A DNA stretch of 64,000 bases from Pseudonocardia petroleophila (lineage in GTDB: Bacteria; Actinomycetota; Actinomycetes; Mycobacteriales; Pseudonocardiaceae). The stretch spans positions 5,091,501-5,155,500 of the forward strand of contig NZ_CP060131.1 in NCBI RefSeq assembly GCF_014235185.1, given 5' to 3'. The translations under genes were made by a program, and so were the position numbers. Under the pieces are notes generated by a model. It ran no database searches, was not told where the DNA came from, and saw nothing but the letters and a program-made list of their open reading frames with translations. Positions 51,533 to 59,762 of this stretch are shown one piece after another; position 1 is the stretch's first letter, and the number at the start of each line of letters is the position of its first letter.

Positions 51533-52558
51533 ATGCGGGTCCGGGTGGGCATCAACGGCATGGGACGCATCGGGCGCAGCGTGCTCCGTGCGTCCCTCGA
51601 CCGGGACGAACCCGGTTTCGAGATCGTCGCGGTCAACGACCTCGCCCCGCCCGAGACCATCGCGCACCTCCTGCGCCACGACTCCACCTACGGTGAGTGG
51701 CGACGCCGCATCGACGTGTCCGACGGGTACCTCACCGTCGACGACCGGGCGGTGCGGGCGACGCAGGAGCCCGACCCGACCCGGCTGGGCTGGGACGCGG
51801 TGGGCGTCGAACTCGTCGTCGAGGCCACCGGACGCTTCCGCTCCCGTGGCGACGTCGGCGGCCACCTCACCGCGGGTGCCCGCAAGGTGGTCGTCACGGC
51901 CCCGGGGCACGACCTCGACGCCACGATCGTCATGGGGGTCAACCAGGACGTCTACGACGCCGTCGACCACCACCTCGTCTCCAACGCCTCGTGCACCACC
52001 AACTGCGCCGCACCGATGGCCCAGGTCCTGCACCACGCCTTCGGCATCGAGCAGGGCCTGCTCACGACCGTGCACAGCTACACGAGCGACCAGAACCTCG
52101 TCGACGCCCCGCACCGCGACCTGCGCCGGGCCCGCTCCGCCGCCGTCAACATCATCCCCACCAGCACCGGAGCGGCACGCGCGATCGGCGAGGTGCTGCC
52201 CGAGCTGGCCGGCAGGCTCGACGGGGTCGCGCTGCGCGTGCCCGTCGTCGACGCGTCGCTGGTGGACCTGACCGTCCTGCTGAGCGGCACCGCCACCGCC
52301 ACCGCCGGGCAGGTCAACCGGGCCTTCCGCACCGCCGCCGACGGCCCGCTCAAGAACGTCATGCGGTGCACGGACGAACCGCTGGTGTCGCGCGACGTCA
52401 TCGGGGACCCCGCCTCGTGCGTGATCGATCTCGGCCTGACCCAGGCCACGGGGAGCCTGGTCAAGGTCTTCGGCTGGTACGACAACGAATGGGGCTACAC
52501 GCAGCGCACCGTCGACCTGGCGGACCTGATGGCCCGCACCATGCCGGACAGGACCTGA
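51533..52558 (+). CDS. gap: glyceraldehyde-3-phosphate dehydrogenase
   Basis: A 341-residue enzyme. VRVGINGMGRIGRSVLRASL is the NAD domain start, LVSNASCTTNCAAPMAQVL carries the catalytic Cys near residue 154, AVNIIPTSTGAARAIGEVLP the substrate site, and WYDNEWGYTQRTVDLADLMA the C-terminus. All key residues are present. Its place between a nitroreductase and a universal stress protein, away from pgk and tpi, marks it as an accessory GAPDH. The stop is two bases before the next ATG, so it is coupled to the stress protein. Confidence 0.95.
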   Translation: MRVRVGINGMGRIGRSVLRASLDRDEPGFEIVAVNDLAPPETIAHLLRHDSTYGEWRRRIDVSDGYLTVDDRAVRATQEPDPTRLGWDAVGVELVVEATGRFRSRGDVGGHLTAGARKVVVTAPGHDLDATIVMGVNQDVYDAVDHHLVSNASCTTNCAAPMAQVLHHAFGIEQGLLTTVHSYTSDQNLVDAPHRDLRRARSAAVNIIPTSTGAARAIGEVLPELAGRLDGVALRVPVVDASLVDLTVLLSGTATATAGQVNRAFRTAADGPLKNVMRCTDEPLVSRDVIGDPASCVIDLGLTQATGSLVKVFGWYDNEWGYTQRTVDLADLMARTMPDRT

Positions 52559-52560
52559 CG

Positions 52561-53454
52561 ATGCACGAGCGACCCGGGGGCCGGACCGACGTCGTGGTCG
52601 GTGTGGACGACAGCGACCACGCGCTCCACGCCGTGGGCTGGGCCGCCGCGGAGGCGCGGCTGCGCGGGGCGTCACTGCGGATCGTGCACGCCGGCACCGC
52701 CGGTCCGGGACCCCGTGGGGTTCTGGCCCGGGCCGTCACCGTGGCCCGGCGCGCCGAACCCGGACTCGCCGTGTCGACCACCCTCTCCCCGGCGGAGCCG
52801 GTCCTCGCCCTCCTCGACGCGGCATCGGCCGCCGCCCTGCTGGTGGTCGGGATGGGTGGGAGCGTCGACCGGGTCCTCGTGAGCTCGGTGGCGTTGGACG
52901 TCAGCACCCGGGCCGCGTGCCCCGTCGTGGTGGTCCGCGGAGGGCCCGTGCCGCCGCACGGCCCGGTGCTCGTCGGCGTCGACACCGTCGAGGGCGACGC
53001 GCCCGCGCTGACCGTCGCCTTCTGCGACGCCCGCCGGCACGGTGGGCGGGTGGCTGTGCTGCACTCCCGCGCCGTCGCCACTGCGCCGGTCCTGCCGGCG
53101 GCCGAGCTCGCTGCCGACATCGAGGCCCGGAACCGGTTGTGCGGTGAGCTGAGCCCGTGGACCGCGCGGTTCCCCGACGTTCCGGTCGAGGTGAGCGTGG
53201 TGCACGACCTCCCGGCCACGGCCCTGCTCCGAGCCGCGGAGGGCGCACGGCTGCTGGCGGTCGGGACTCGGGGGCACGGCGCCTACGCGCGGGCGCTGTT
53301 CGGGTCGACGAGCCGTGAGGTGCTGCGACGCAGCCCGGTGACCGTCGTGGTCGTGGACCCCGTCGCGGCCGTCCACGTGGCTCAGGACGCCCAGACCTCG
53401 CAGGCGGCCACCGCGGGCCTGGACCACCCGCACGACCGCAGCGTCCTGTTCTGA
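52561..53454 (+). CDS. tandem universal stress protein
   Basis: A 297-residue two-domain protein. Domain 1 (VVVGVDDSDHALHAVGWAAA) has a degenerate loop (VVGMGGSVDRVLVSS) that lacks the final G-S, so it probably does not bind ATP. Domain 2 starts VLVGVDTVEGDAPALTVAF and has a normal loop, GTRGHGAYARALFGS. The same asymmetry is seen in the relative at 29582. It is cotranslated with GAPDH. Confidence 0.9.
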   Translation: MHERPGGRTDVVVGVDDSDHALHAVGWAAAEARLRGASLRIVHAGTAGPGPRGVLARAVTVARRAEPGLAVSTTLSPAEPVLALLDAASAAALLVVGMGGSVDRVLVSSVALDVSTRAACPVVVVRGGPVPPHGPVLVGVDTVEGDAPALTVAFCDARRHGGRVAVLHSRAVATAPVLPAAELAADIEARNRLCGELSPWTARFPDVPVEVSVVHDLPATALLRAAEGARLLAVGTRGHGAYARALFGSTSREVLRRSPVTVVVVDPVAAVHVAQDAQTSQAATAGLDHPHDRSVLF

Positions 53455-53553
53455 AGCGCCGTGGCCGCCCGTCCGCGAGCCGGGCGGCGGAGCCCTGAGC
53501 CGGGCCGCGACGCAGCGAGGCCGTGCGGCCCGGTCCCGCCGGGTCGGGAACAC

Positions 53554-53592
53554 GAAACGGGCGGTTCCTCACGAAGAGGAACCGCCCGTTTC
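53554..53592 (-). terminator. tRNA-associated hairpin terminator
   Basis: A perfect 17-base stem (GAAACGGGCGGTTCCTC and its complement) encloses ACGAA. It follows the tRNA fragment on the minus strand. Confidence 0.75.
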
Positions 53593-53597
53593 GACCG

Positions 53598-53640
53598 TCG
53601 GGACGACAGGATGTGAACCTGCGACCCCTTGAACCCCAGG
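53598..53640 (-). tRNA. tRNA-Pro(GGG) 3' fragment, not functional
   Basis: About 43 bases from the anticodon loop to the discriminator base. T arm and 3' acceptor strand (CGTCCCG) are intact; the D arm and the 5' acceptor strand (expected CGGGACG) are absent upstream. Isotype is inferred from the actinobacterial tRNA-Pro sequence I remember. Confidence 0.6.
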
Positions 53641-54758
53641 CACACCGGACGGGCTCCTGACGTCCTCAGTGGAGAACGTTTCCGCAGCTCAGAGTCCATG
53701 CACGTCCAACCACGTCCGCCCGTTCCCCCGGCCGTAGTCACTCAGTTGGTCACTCAGCCGACCCGTTCGCGATGCACGTGCCTCTCCGACCCTTCCGACG
53801 TCCCTCCTCGTCAGGAGCACACCCGCGAAAGGAGTGACGTGACCCCCGCTGGCCGTCTTCCACATCAGCAATGACCGCGCGATCGGTGAGAAGCTTGGTG
53901 GTCGCATCGACGCCGGTTCTGCACCGGCATTGGGCACCTGGAGACAACGCGGGCCGCGTGACCACGCACCGGCCACGCCCGACCACGCAGCAACACATGG
54001 CGGGATCTGCGCCTCGCCCACCAGCGGTGGAGGCGCGCCGACCACGGACCAGCCACGGAACCACCACGTTGAACGAATGTCGATCTACGGTTGCTCTTGA
54101 CGACCTCGTATTCGATCAGTCGCCCGTCAGGATCCGCTCAGCACCGGGCGCGATGTCGCGGTGTGGCGCCACCAGGAGACCGCGCCTTGCCCGTGCTCCG
54201 CGAGACCGTCCGCCCGGGATCGGGTCCCTGCGGAGGGGTGGAGCAGAGCCGCCGGGTGCGGACCACCCAGCGCTACGGTGCCTCGTCGAGCGGATGAGCA
54301 GCAACTGCTACGTCGTGGGCGATCGAGCCCTTCAACCGGCACCAACCACTAGCGACCGGTCGGCGCATCGTCGCCTGGGCCTTGTCGATGGCGTTGGCCG
54401 CGCCCCGCTGTCTCCGCGGCGGCCGCGGTCGACGGAGTCGCGAGTCCGGCCGACCCGCGCTCTGTCGGGTCGTCATCGGGTCCGGCGGAGGATCTCGGCC
54501 CGGCACCCACAGGCTGCCCAGGCTCGACCCGGTCCGGGTCGGTCCCGCTCGATCACTACGTCCTGCGGGACCGACAAGAGCAGACGCCTCCCCGCGAAGC
54601 GATCGACGTCGCGGAGGCCCACCGGGTAGTTCGGCAGGGACCCAGTGACGTTGTCCTCTGATGCCACGGCCCAGACGGGGCAGACGATTGAGCTACGAGC
54701 TAGGGATGCGCCCGCGCCCGCGTCGCATTGCCCGATCCGTGTTCACGAGAGGTCCGCC
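53641..54758. other. 1.1-kb stretch without a recognised gene, inside the att-flanked segment
   Basis: The base composition is less GC-rich than the surroundings, and codon-position bias is weak in all frames. Short ORFs exist on both strands (for example a 64-residue frame at 54473-54667 on the minus strand), but none resembles a known family. A minus-strand frame ending at 53689 with LSDQLSDYGRGNGRTWLDV could be the tail of a recombinase; I cannot show this. The stretch looks like decayed foreign DNA. Confidence 0.5.
54473..54667 (-). CDS. possible small hypothetical protein
   Basis: A 64-residue frame beginning MASEDNVTGSLPNYPVGLRD and continuing VDRFAGRRLLLSVPQDVVIE has a more protein-like composition than its neighbours. 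No family, signal peptide or membrane segment is visible. It lies just upstream of, and divergent from, the cupin gene. Confidence 0.3.
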   Translation of the reverse strand: MASEDNVTGSLPNYPVGLRDVDRFAGRRLLLSVPQDVVIERDRPGPGRAWAACGCRAEILRRTR

Positions 54759-55091
54759 ATGGAGAAGTCTTCACTCACCGCGCTCGCCCGCCAACAGCTG
54801 GAGATCGCGGTGACCGCGCCGAGCGGACGCAGCGCGGCGACCGTCTACGGCGGCCACGAGCACGTGCTGCGCCAGACAGTGATCGCGCTGGTGTCCGGCC
54901 AGAAGCTCGACGAACACGCCAACCCCGGCGAGGCGACCGTGCACGTGCTGCACGGACGGGTCCGGCTCACCTCCGGCGACCTCGGATGGGAGGGCTCGCC
55001 CGGGGACCTGCTGATCGTGCCCGACGCCCGCCACGCCCTCGAATCGCTCGAGGACTCAGCGGTGCTGCTGACTGTGGCGAAGACGGGCTGA
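54759..55091 (+). CDS. cupin-domain protein
   Basis: A 110-residue single cupin. LDEHANPGEATVHVLHGRVR is cupin motif 1 and SPGDLLIVPDARHALESLED motif 2, with the expected Gly, Glu and His positions (HANPGEATVHVLHG; HAL). GAGAGG lies seven bases before the ATG. It precedes the three-helix/stress-protein fusion by 16 bases, so the two are probably one operon. Confidence 0.9.
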   Translation: MEKSSLTALARQQLEIAVTAPSGRSAATVYGGHEHVLRQTVIALVSGQKLDEHANPGEATVHVLHGRVRLTSGDLGWEGSPGDLLIVPDARHALESLEDSAVLLTVAKTG

Positions 55092-55107
55092 CTCGACACC
55101 CGTACCG

Positions 55108-55878
55108 GTGGAGGAAGGCACGGAAGTGCGACCAGTGCTCGACCCGGATCTGTTCCCCGCCGACGTGGTGGCCCGACAACTGCTCGAGGTCGGTGACCGG
55201 CTCTGCCGGCAGTTCGCTGTCGACGGCGACCCCACCGCGGAATCGGTGCGCGAGCAGGTACGTCGGACCCGAGCCGAGTACGGCTCCCCCACGGTGATCG
55301 CCTACCTCCCGGTGCTGATCGAGCGCGAGCTCCGTCGCCACCTGGCGGTAGGTCCGCCGAACCGTCAGGAAGTTCGATCGAACGGAGAGGTGCAGGACAT
55401 GACCGGGAAGAGCGGCCGCGTCGTGGTCGGGATGGACGGTTCACCGGGCTGCCGCGCAGCGCTCACGTTCGCGCTTCACGACGCCGCGCGGCGTGGAGCG
55501 GGCGTGGAGGTGGTAGCGGCGTTCGACACGGCAGAGACCCTCGCCGGGCTCTGCGGCGTACCGGTCGGCTCGATCGGATCCACGGAGCGGATCCACGACG
55601 ACGTGCTCCAGGAGACCTCACGAATCGTCGACGAGGTCACCGCCGGGACGGCGGACGAACTGCCCCACCCTCCGCCGGTGACGGTCTCCGCCGTCGGTGG
55701 TGGCGCGGCCGCCGTTCTGACCCGCGCGGGCCGAGACGCCGACCTCCTTGTCGTCGGCAGTCGGGGCCGCGGGGGGGTTGCCAGCATGATGCTCGGGTCG
55801 GTCGGCCTGCAGTGCGTCCTGCACGCCTCCTGCCCCGTCACGGTCGTGCACCCCCCGGTGGGGGTCGGCCCCGTGTAG
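55108..55878 (+). CDS. fusion of three-helix-bundle dimerization domain and universal stress protein
   Basis: A 256-residue continuous frame from GTG 55108. Residues 10-75 repeat the domain found alone at 13121-13444 (DVVARQLLEVGDRLCRQFA, AESVREQVRRTRAEYGSPTV, YLPVLIERELRRHL). A 20-residue linker leads to one UspA domain (GRVVVGMDGSPGCRAALTFA, loop GSRGRGGVASMMLGS). An internal ATG at 55399 has its own GGAGAGG, so the stress domain may also be made alone. Either a true fusion or a lost stop between two coupled genes. Confidence 0.8.
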   Translation: MEEGTEVRPVLDPDLFPADVVARQLLEVGDRLCRQFAVDGDPTAESVREQVRRTRAEYGSPTVIAYLPVLIERELRRHLAVGPPNRQEVRSNGEVQDMTGKSGRVVVGMDGSPGCRAALTFALHDAARRGAGVEVVAAFDTAETLAGLCGVPVGSIGSTERIHDDVLQETSRIVDEVTAGTADELPHPPPVTVSAVGGGAAAVLTRAGRDADLLVVGSRGRGGVASMMLGSVGLQCVLHASCPVTVVHPPVGVGPV

Positions 55879-55882
55879 GGCC

Positions 55883-56455
55883 TCAGCCGGCGCGATGCCG
55901 CGGGAGCTCGTCCAGCGTGGCCGGCGCCAACCGCACACGGAGTGCGACGAACAGCGGGTCTTCGGCGTCCAGCACCAATGGGTCGATCTCGGCCTCGATC
56001 AACTCGGGCAGCACCACGGCCAGCCACTCCATCCGCGCCAGGACGTCGCGCACCACCGAACTGGATGTGCGTTCCGGAGCCTGGCCGGCTACCGGTCCGT
56101 CACACCGCAGGCAGCCGTCGGTGCCGCGGCGCCCCACCATCGACGCCGGACCCCCCAGCTGGTCCGTGGTGACCCGGAGCGACAGGACCGTTCGACCCAC
56201 TGTCACCGGACCGGCGCCGTTCCCCGTACCGCTGATCGGGAGCCCGGCCGCCCGGGCCAGCGCCATCGCCTGCCGAGGATCCGTCCAGCCACCGTCCGGC
56301 CGCTGCGCCATGACCGCCGCTGCGACCCGTCGGGCACCTTCCGCGTCGACGCCGGTGGGCCACTCCCATCGCGCACCGGAGACGGACGTGCGGCGGGACG
56401 TCACCGGGCCCGTCCGGACCGAGCCGAGGGGTTCCACGACAGCCGGTCTGCTCAT
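55883..56455 (-). pseudogene. remnant of an ADP-forming acyl-CoA synthetase / GNAT-type protein
   Basis: A 190-residue frame. The order GWTDPRQAMALARAAGLPIS, then LSLRVTTDQLGGPASMVGR, then VVRDVLARMEWLAVVLPELI and EAEIDPLVLDAEDPLFVALR follows the last part of bifunctional acyl-CoA synthetase ATP-grasp domains (linker, mid strand, and the E-x-D-x-NP-x-x-V end with Asn replaced by Asp-Pro). The ATP-grasp core between the first two pieces is missing and the CoA-binding part is absent. I read it as an in-frame deletion remnant. It may be expressed but cannot be the full enzyme. Confidence 0.5.
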
Positions 56456-56648
56456 CAGGCCAGTGAACGCCCCGGACCGATCCGTCCGTCAGGGCCGAGG
56501 GCCCTGCCCCGCTCGGGGCGGACGGCCCGAGTCCCCTGTTCAGGCCCTTCGGCCCCCGGGCTGATGCCTTCCGATCCGTGGTCGTGCACCAGGGAGGTCG
56601 GCGACAGGCCTCAGGACGACACCCGCACGACGACACATCGGAGCACGC

Positions 56649-57285
56649 ATGCGGACCCGCGTAGGGATCAACGGTATGGGCCGGATCGGCCGGGACGTCC
56701 TGCGCGGCGTCATCGAACGCGGTGCACCCGGGTTCGACGTCGTCGCGGTCAACGACGTGGCGCCACCGGCGACCATCGCCCACCTGCTGCGCCACGACTC
56801 CACCTACGGCCGGTGGCCGCACACCGTCGATCTCGACGGAGGGTTCCTCACCGTGGACGACCTGCACTCCGTGCGGGTGCTGCAGGAGCCGGACCCCTCC
56901 CGTCTGGACTGGGCCGGTGAAGGGGTCGACGTCGTGATCGAGGCTACCGGGCGGTTCCGCACCCGGGCGCAGGCCGCCGCACACCTGACGGCCGGAGCCC
57001 GGAAGGTGGTGCTGACCTCGCCCGGGACCGACGTCGACGCGACGATCGTCATGGGGGTCAACGAGGACACGTACGAGGCGACAGCGCACCAGATCGTCTC
57101 CAACGCCTCCTGCACGACGAACTGCGCCACCCCGATGGCGCTGGTGCTGCACCGCTGCTTCGGCATCGACGAGGGACTGATCACGACCATCCACAGCTAC
57201 ACCTCGGATCAGAACCTGCTCGACGGTCCGCACAAGGACCTGCGTCGCGCTCGCTCCGCCGCGGTGAACATCATCCCGACCAGCA
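56649..57285 (+). pseudogene. second GAPDH gene, cut after residue 212
   Basis: ATG 56649 begins a GAPDH closely related to the intact copy at 51533 (RVGINGMGRIGRDVLRGVIE; catalytic IVSNASCTTNCATPMALVL near residue 155; SYTSDQNLLDGPHKDLRRAR). Similarity stops at AAVNIIPTS at about 57285. Beyond it the frame enters non-homologous sequence and then the second tRNA-Pro repeat. The last 125 residues, including the C-terminal substrate-binding part, are lost. It was evidently cut by the event that placed the att-like repeat here. Confidence 0.85.
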
Positions 57286-57354
57286 GCCGATCGGGCGCCT
57301 GCCGGCCTGGGACCGTTCTCGCCACCACGAGGCGTTTCCGCAGGTCAGCAGCAC

Positions 57355-57393
57355 GAAACGGGCGGTTCCCCACGAAGGAGAACCGCCCGTTTC
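57355..57393 (-). terminator. tRNA-associated hairpin terminator, copy 2
   Basis: A 14-base stem (GAAACGGGCGGTTC and its complement) with a longer loop than copy 1, because of substitutions in the inner arm. Confidence 0.65.
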
Positions 57394-57398
57394 GACCG

Positions 57399-57441
57399 TC
57401 GGGACGACAGGATGTGAACCTGCGACCCCTTGACCCCCAGG
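57399..57441 (-). tRNA. tRNA-Pro(GGG) 3' fragment, not functional
   Basis: Same extent as the fragment at 53598-53640, with one base changed near the anticodon. No D arm or 5' acceptor strand lies upstream on the minus strand. Confidence 0.6.
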
Positions 57442-57827
57442 TCGGCGGGTCGGCGATCTCCGCACGTCGATCACGTCACGCACGTTTGAGGCGGACCCGA
57501 ACGAGCAGGTGGCCACGCCCGGGTGCAGAGACAGCGGTCCCCCAACGGTCCCCCAGCGACCGATCGCGGCAACGACGGCCGCCGGCGCAGCACAGGACGC
57601 CGGCCCACCACGACATCCAACGGCGCCCCGCAAGATCCCCATGTCGTGATCGCCCTGGCCCTGGTCGCCGCTCAGGACATGCCGGTGTGTCGTTGCATGA
57701 GCCCGGGGGTCACGAGGAGCGGAGGCCCCGCTCCTTCATCCCATCAGCCGCAGCCCACAGGTGGCAGGCGCGACCGCCATCCGCTCCTGCAGCGCAGCGT
57801 CGACGCCGCCTACACCAACCGGTTCCC
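57442..57827. other. 386-bp stretch without a supported gene
   Basis: No frame has a recognisable product. On the minus strand two short frames contain WGTVGGP- or WGTAVSAP-like ends that could be recombinase tails, but evidence is thin. The stretch separates the att-like repeat from the end of the PucR-type gene. Confidence 0.4.
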
Positions 57828-59747
57828 TCAGGTCTTCCTGCCTCGCTTGCCACGCGCCCGGCCGGCTGCCGACGCCGATGCTCGTGCGGTATCCGGCAGC
57901 GGCCCGCCATCGGGGGCGGGTGAGGAGGAGCCCCAGGCGGATCCCGTCACGTCCTCCGCCATGAACGCCGCCTTGACCTGCAACAGGGCCTCCGGGTCGG
58001 CCAGTCGCACCCCCATCAGCTCCTCGATGCGCCGCAGGCGCAACCCGACGGTGTTCGGGTGCACGTACAACGCCGCCGCGGTGCGGCTGGTGCTCGTGCC
58101 CTGCTCCAGGTAGGTGCGCAGGGTGGCGACCAGTGCCATGTCCCGGTGGTCGTCGTGGCGGCGCAGGGGCGCGAGCACCCCGTCGGCGAAGCGGACGAGT
58201 TCGTGCGGGTCCTCCAGCTGCAGCAGCAGCCCGTACACGCCGAGGTCGGGCACCGTGAACGTCCGGTTGAGTCCGCCGCGCAGCTGCGCGAGCTCGAGCG
58301 CGCCCCGGGCGATCCGGAACGCGGAGGCGTAGTCGGACAGCGCGGCGCAGCGGCGGCCCACGACGGCGGACGCGGTGGCGCCGTCGAACGCGCGCTGGGC
58401 GGCCTGCCGGATGGCCTCGGCCGCGTCCACGGCGTCGGCCCGCGGCCCGGGTCTGCCCTCCGGCCACAGCACCACCACGTGGTCACCCCAGCTCGTGACG
58501 AGCGGTCGCGGTCCCGGACCGTCCGCGGTGACCTGAGCGACGCCCAGCAGCCGCCGGACACCGCTCGGCCCGCCCATCCGGTGCATCGGTCCGTCGGGGC
58601 GGTCGGCCTTCACCACCAGCACCGAGTGCGGGCGGGTGAGGTCGTGCCCGAGCGACTCGGCCCGCGCGCCGAGCGCGGCCGAGGCGCCGCCGGCCAGCAG
58701 ATCGCTGAGGACGTCGCCGCGCAGCCTCCACTCGACCTCGAGGGCGGTGCGCTGGCGCAGCAGCTCCAGCGCGCAGACGACGGCGGCGTGCTCCACCGCG
58801 CGCCGGTCGAGCTGGCCCAGGTCCGCCACCGGGCCGGGCAGCCAGAGCCGGGCGACGAGCTCGTCCCCGAGCACGACCGGGGCCGTCATCAGGTCGTCGG
58901 TGGGCGAGTCCTGCAGCGTCGCGGCCGCGTCGTCGGCCGCGGCGACCGCGATCGGCGCCGGGTCGAGCAGCACGCCCCGGTGCTGGGCGTTGGCCAGCGG
59001 CTGACCGGCGGGGTCGGCCACGAGGACGGGTCGGGCGAGCAGCCGGGCCAGTGCGTCCGCGACGGCCTGCACGCCGCCGGCCCGCAGCGCGACGGCGGTG
59101 AGCTCGTGGTGGATCTGCTCGGCCTGCTCCAGGAGCCGGTGCTGCGCGGTCAGCGACCGGTTGAGCAGTTCGAGATCGTCGATCGTGCGGCGTTCGTGGT
59201 CGCGCAGCCGGGCCGTCTCCAGGGCGATGCCGGCCTGGTTGGCGAGGGTCTTGAGCAGGTCGATCTCGTCGGTGCCGAAGGGGTGCACGCCGGTGCGATA
59301 GCAGTTCAGCGTGCCCGCGGGCCTGCCGCCGACCAGCAGCGGCACGGCGACGATCGCGCGGTAGCCGTACTCGAGGGCGGCCGCCACCCACGGGGCGAAC
59401 GACGGGTCCTCGGACAGGTCGGAGATCGCGACCGGCTCGGCCGTGCGGAACGCCCGGCTCGAGGGCCCCGCGCTCAGCGGCCCGGAGCCGAGCTTGATGG
59501 TGTGCTCGGCGTTGACCCGCGCGACGTACTCGGCCGAGAGCCCGTGCGCACCGGAGATGTAGAGCGCGTGCTCGCCGTCGTCGGCCAGGAGCACGCCGCC
59601 GGCCTCGTACCCGGTGAGCTCGCACGCGGTGGCCGCGATCAGGTCCAGCAGCGCGGGCAGCTCCACCGGGGCGTTCACCGCCGCGGCGATGGTGCCGACC
59701 CCGGCCAGCCAGCGGCGGACCTCGTCGTGGCGGGTCTCCGTCGTCAT
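57828..59747 (-). CDS. GAF-containing PucR/CdaR-type transcriptional regulator
   Basis: A 639-residue regulator. Residues 25-195 form a GAF domain (LLDLIAATACELTGYEAGGV; AIVAVPLLVGGRPAGTLNCY). A middle region follows (DDLELLNRSLTAQHRLLEQA and a PucR-like central domain near 390-520). The C-terminal helix-turn-helix is YLEQGTSTSRTAAALYVHPN then TVGLRLRRIEELMG, the PucR signature. Regulators of this type control purine and aromatic catabolism in actinobacteria. It diverges from the hydroxylase gene; a shared operator-like motif lies between them and again before the molybdenum hydroxylase genes. Confidence 0.92.
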   Translation of the reverse strand: MTTETRHDEVRRWLAGVGTIAAAVNAPVELPALLDLIAATACELTGYEAGGVLLADDGEHALYISGAHGLSAEYVARVNAEHTIKLGSGPLSAGPSSRAFRTAEPVAISDLSEDPSFAPWVAAALEYGYRAIVAVPLLVGGRPAGTLNCYRTGVHPFGTDEIDLLKTLANQAGIALETARLRDHERRTIDDLELLNRSLTAQHRLLEQAEQIHHELTAVALRAGGVQAVADALARLLARPVLVADPAGQPLANAQHRGVLLDPAPIAVAAADDAAATLQDSPTDDLMTAPVVLGDELVARLWLPGPVADLGQLDRRAVEHAAVVCALELLRQRTALEVEWRLRGDVLSDLLAGGASAALGARAESLGHDLTRPHSVLVVKADRPDGPMHRMGGPSGVRRLLGVAQVTADGPGPRPLVTSWGDHVVVLWPEGRPGPRADAVDAAEAIRQAAQRAFDGATASAVVGRRCAALSDYASAFRIARGALELAQLRGGLNRTFTVPDLGVYGLLLQLEDPHELVRFADGVLAPLRRHDDHRDMALVATLRTYLEQGTSTSRTAAALYVHPNTVGLRLRRIEELMGVRLADPEALLQVKAAFMAEDVTGSAWGSSSPAPDGGPLPDTARASASAAGRARGKRGRKT

Positions 59748-59762
59748 GCCGGGCAGCATGCC

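Larger units (their letters stand above)
53551..53640 (-). repeat. 90-bp direct repeat with tRNA-Pro 3' fragment, copy 1 (att-like)
   Basis: This block and 57352-57441 are identical at 86 of 90 positions. On the minus strand each starts inside the anticodon loop of a tRNA-Pro(GGG) (TCAAGGGGTCGCAGG, then the T arm GGTTCACATCC, then CGTCCCGAC) and runs through the hairpin that ends the tRNA gene. The 5' half of the tRNA is missing. A 3' tRNA fragment plus its terminator, repeated in the same direction, is the classical footprint of tRNA-targeted integration. Confidence 0.8.
57352..57441 (-). repeat. 90-bp direct repeat with tRNA-Pro 3' fragment, copy 2 (att-like)
   Basis: Copy of 53551-53640 with four differences: one in the hairpin arm, two in or near its loop, and one in the tRNA anticodon region. 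Here the fragment reads CCTGGGGGTCAAGGGG at its start, exactly as in tRNA-Pro(GGG). The 5' half of the tRNA is again absent. Confidence 0.8.

Noticed and set aside
53689..54045. Minus-strand frame ending LSDQLSDYGRGNGRTWLDV as an integrase C-terminus
   Set aside because: The position beside the tRNA repeat is right and the ending is suggestive, but no catalytic R-H-x-x-R or Tyr motif is readable in any frame, so I did not call it.
54090..54629. ORFs between 54.1 and 54.6 kb as genes (for example the plus-strand frame to 54629)
   Set aside because: Arg/Pro/Ser-rich composition, no ribosome sites, overlapping frames on both strands and no recognisable domain.
54630..54720. tRNA-like stretch (minus strand TAGCTCAATCGTC)
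   Set aside because: A D-loop-like string is present but no acceptor stem, T arm or anticodon stem can be formed around it.
57271..57642. Minus-strand frame with IGRWGTVGGPL as a recombinase tail
   Set aside because: Too short, runs through the tRNA repeat, and shows no catalytic motif.
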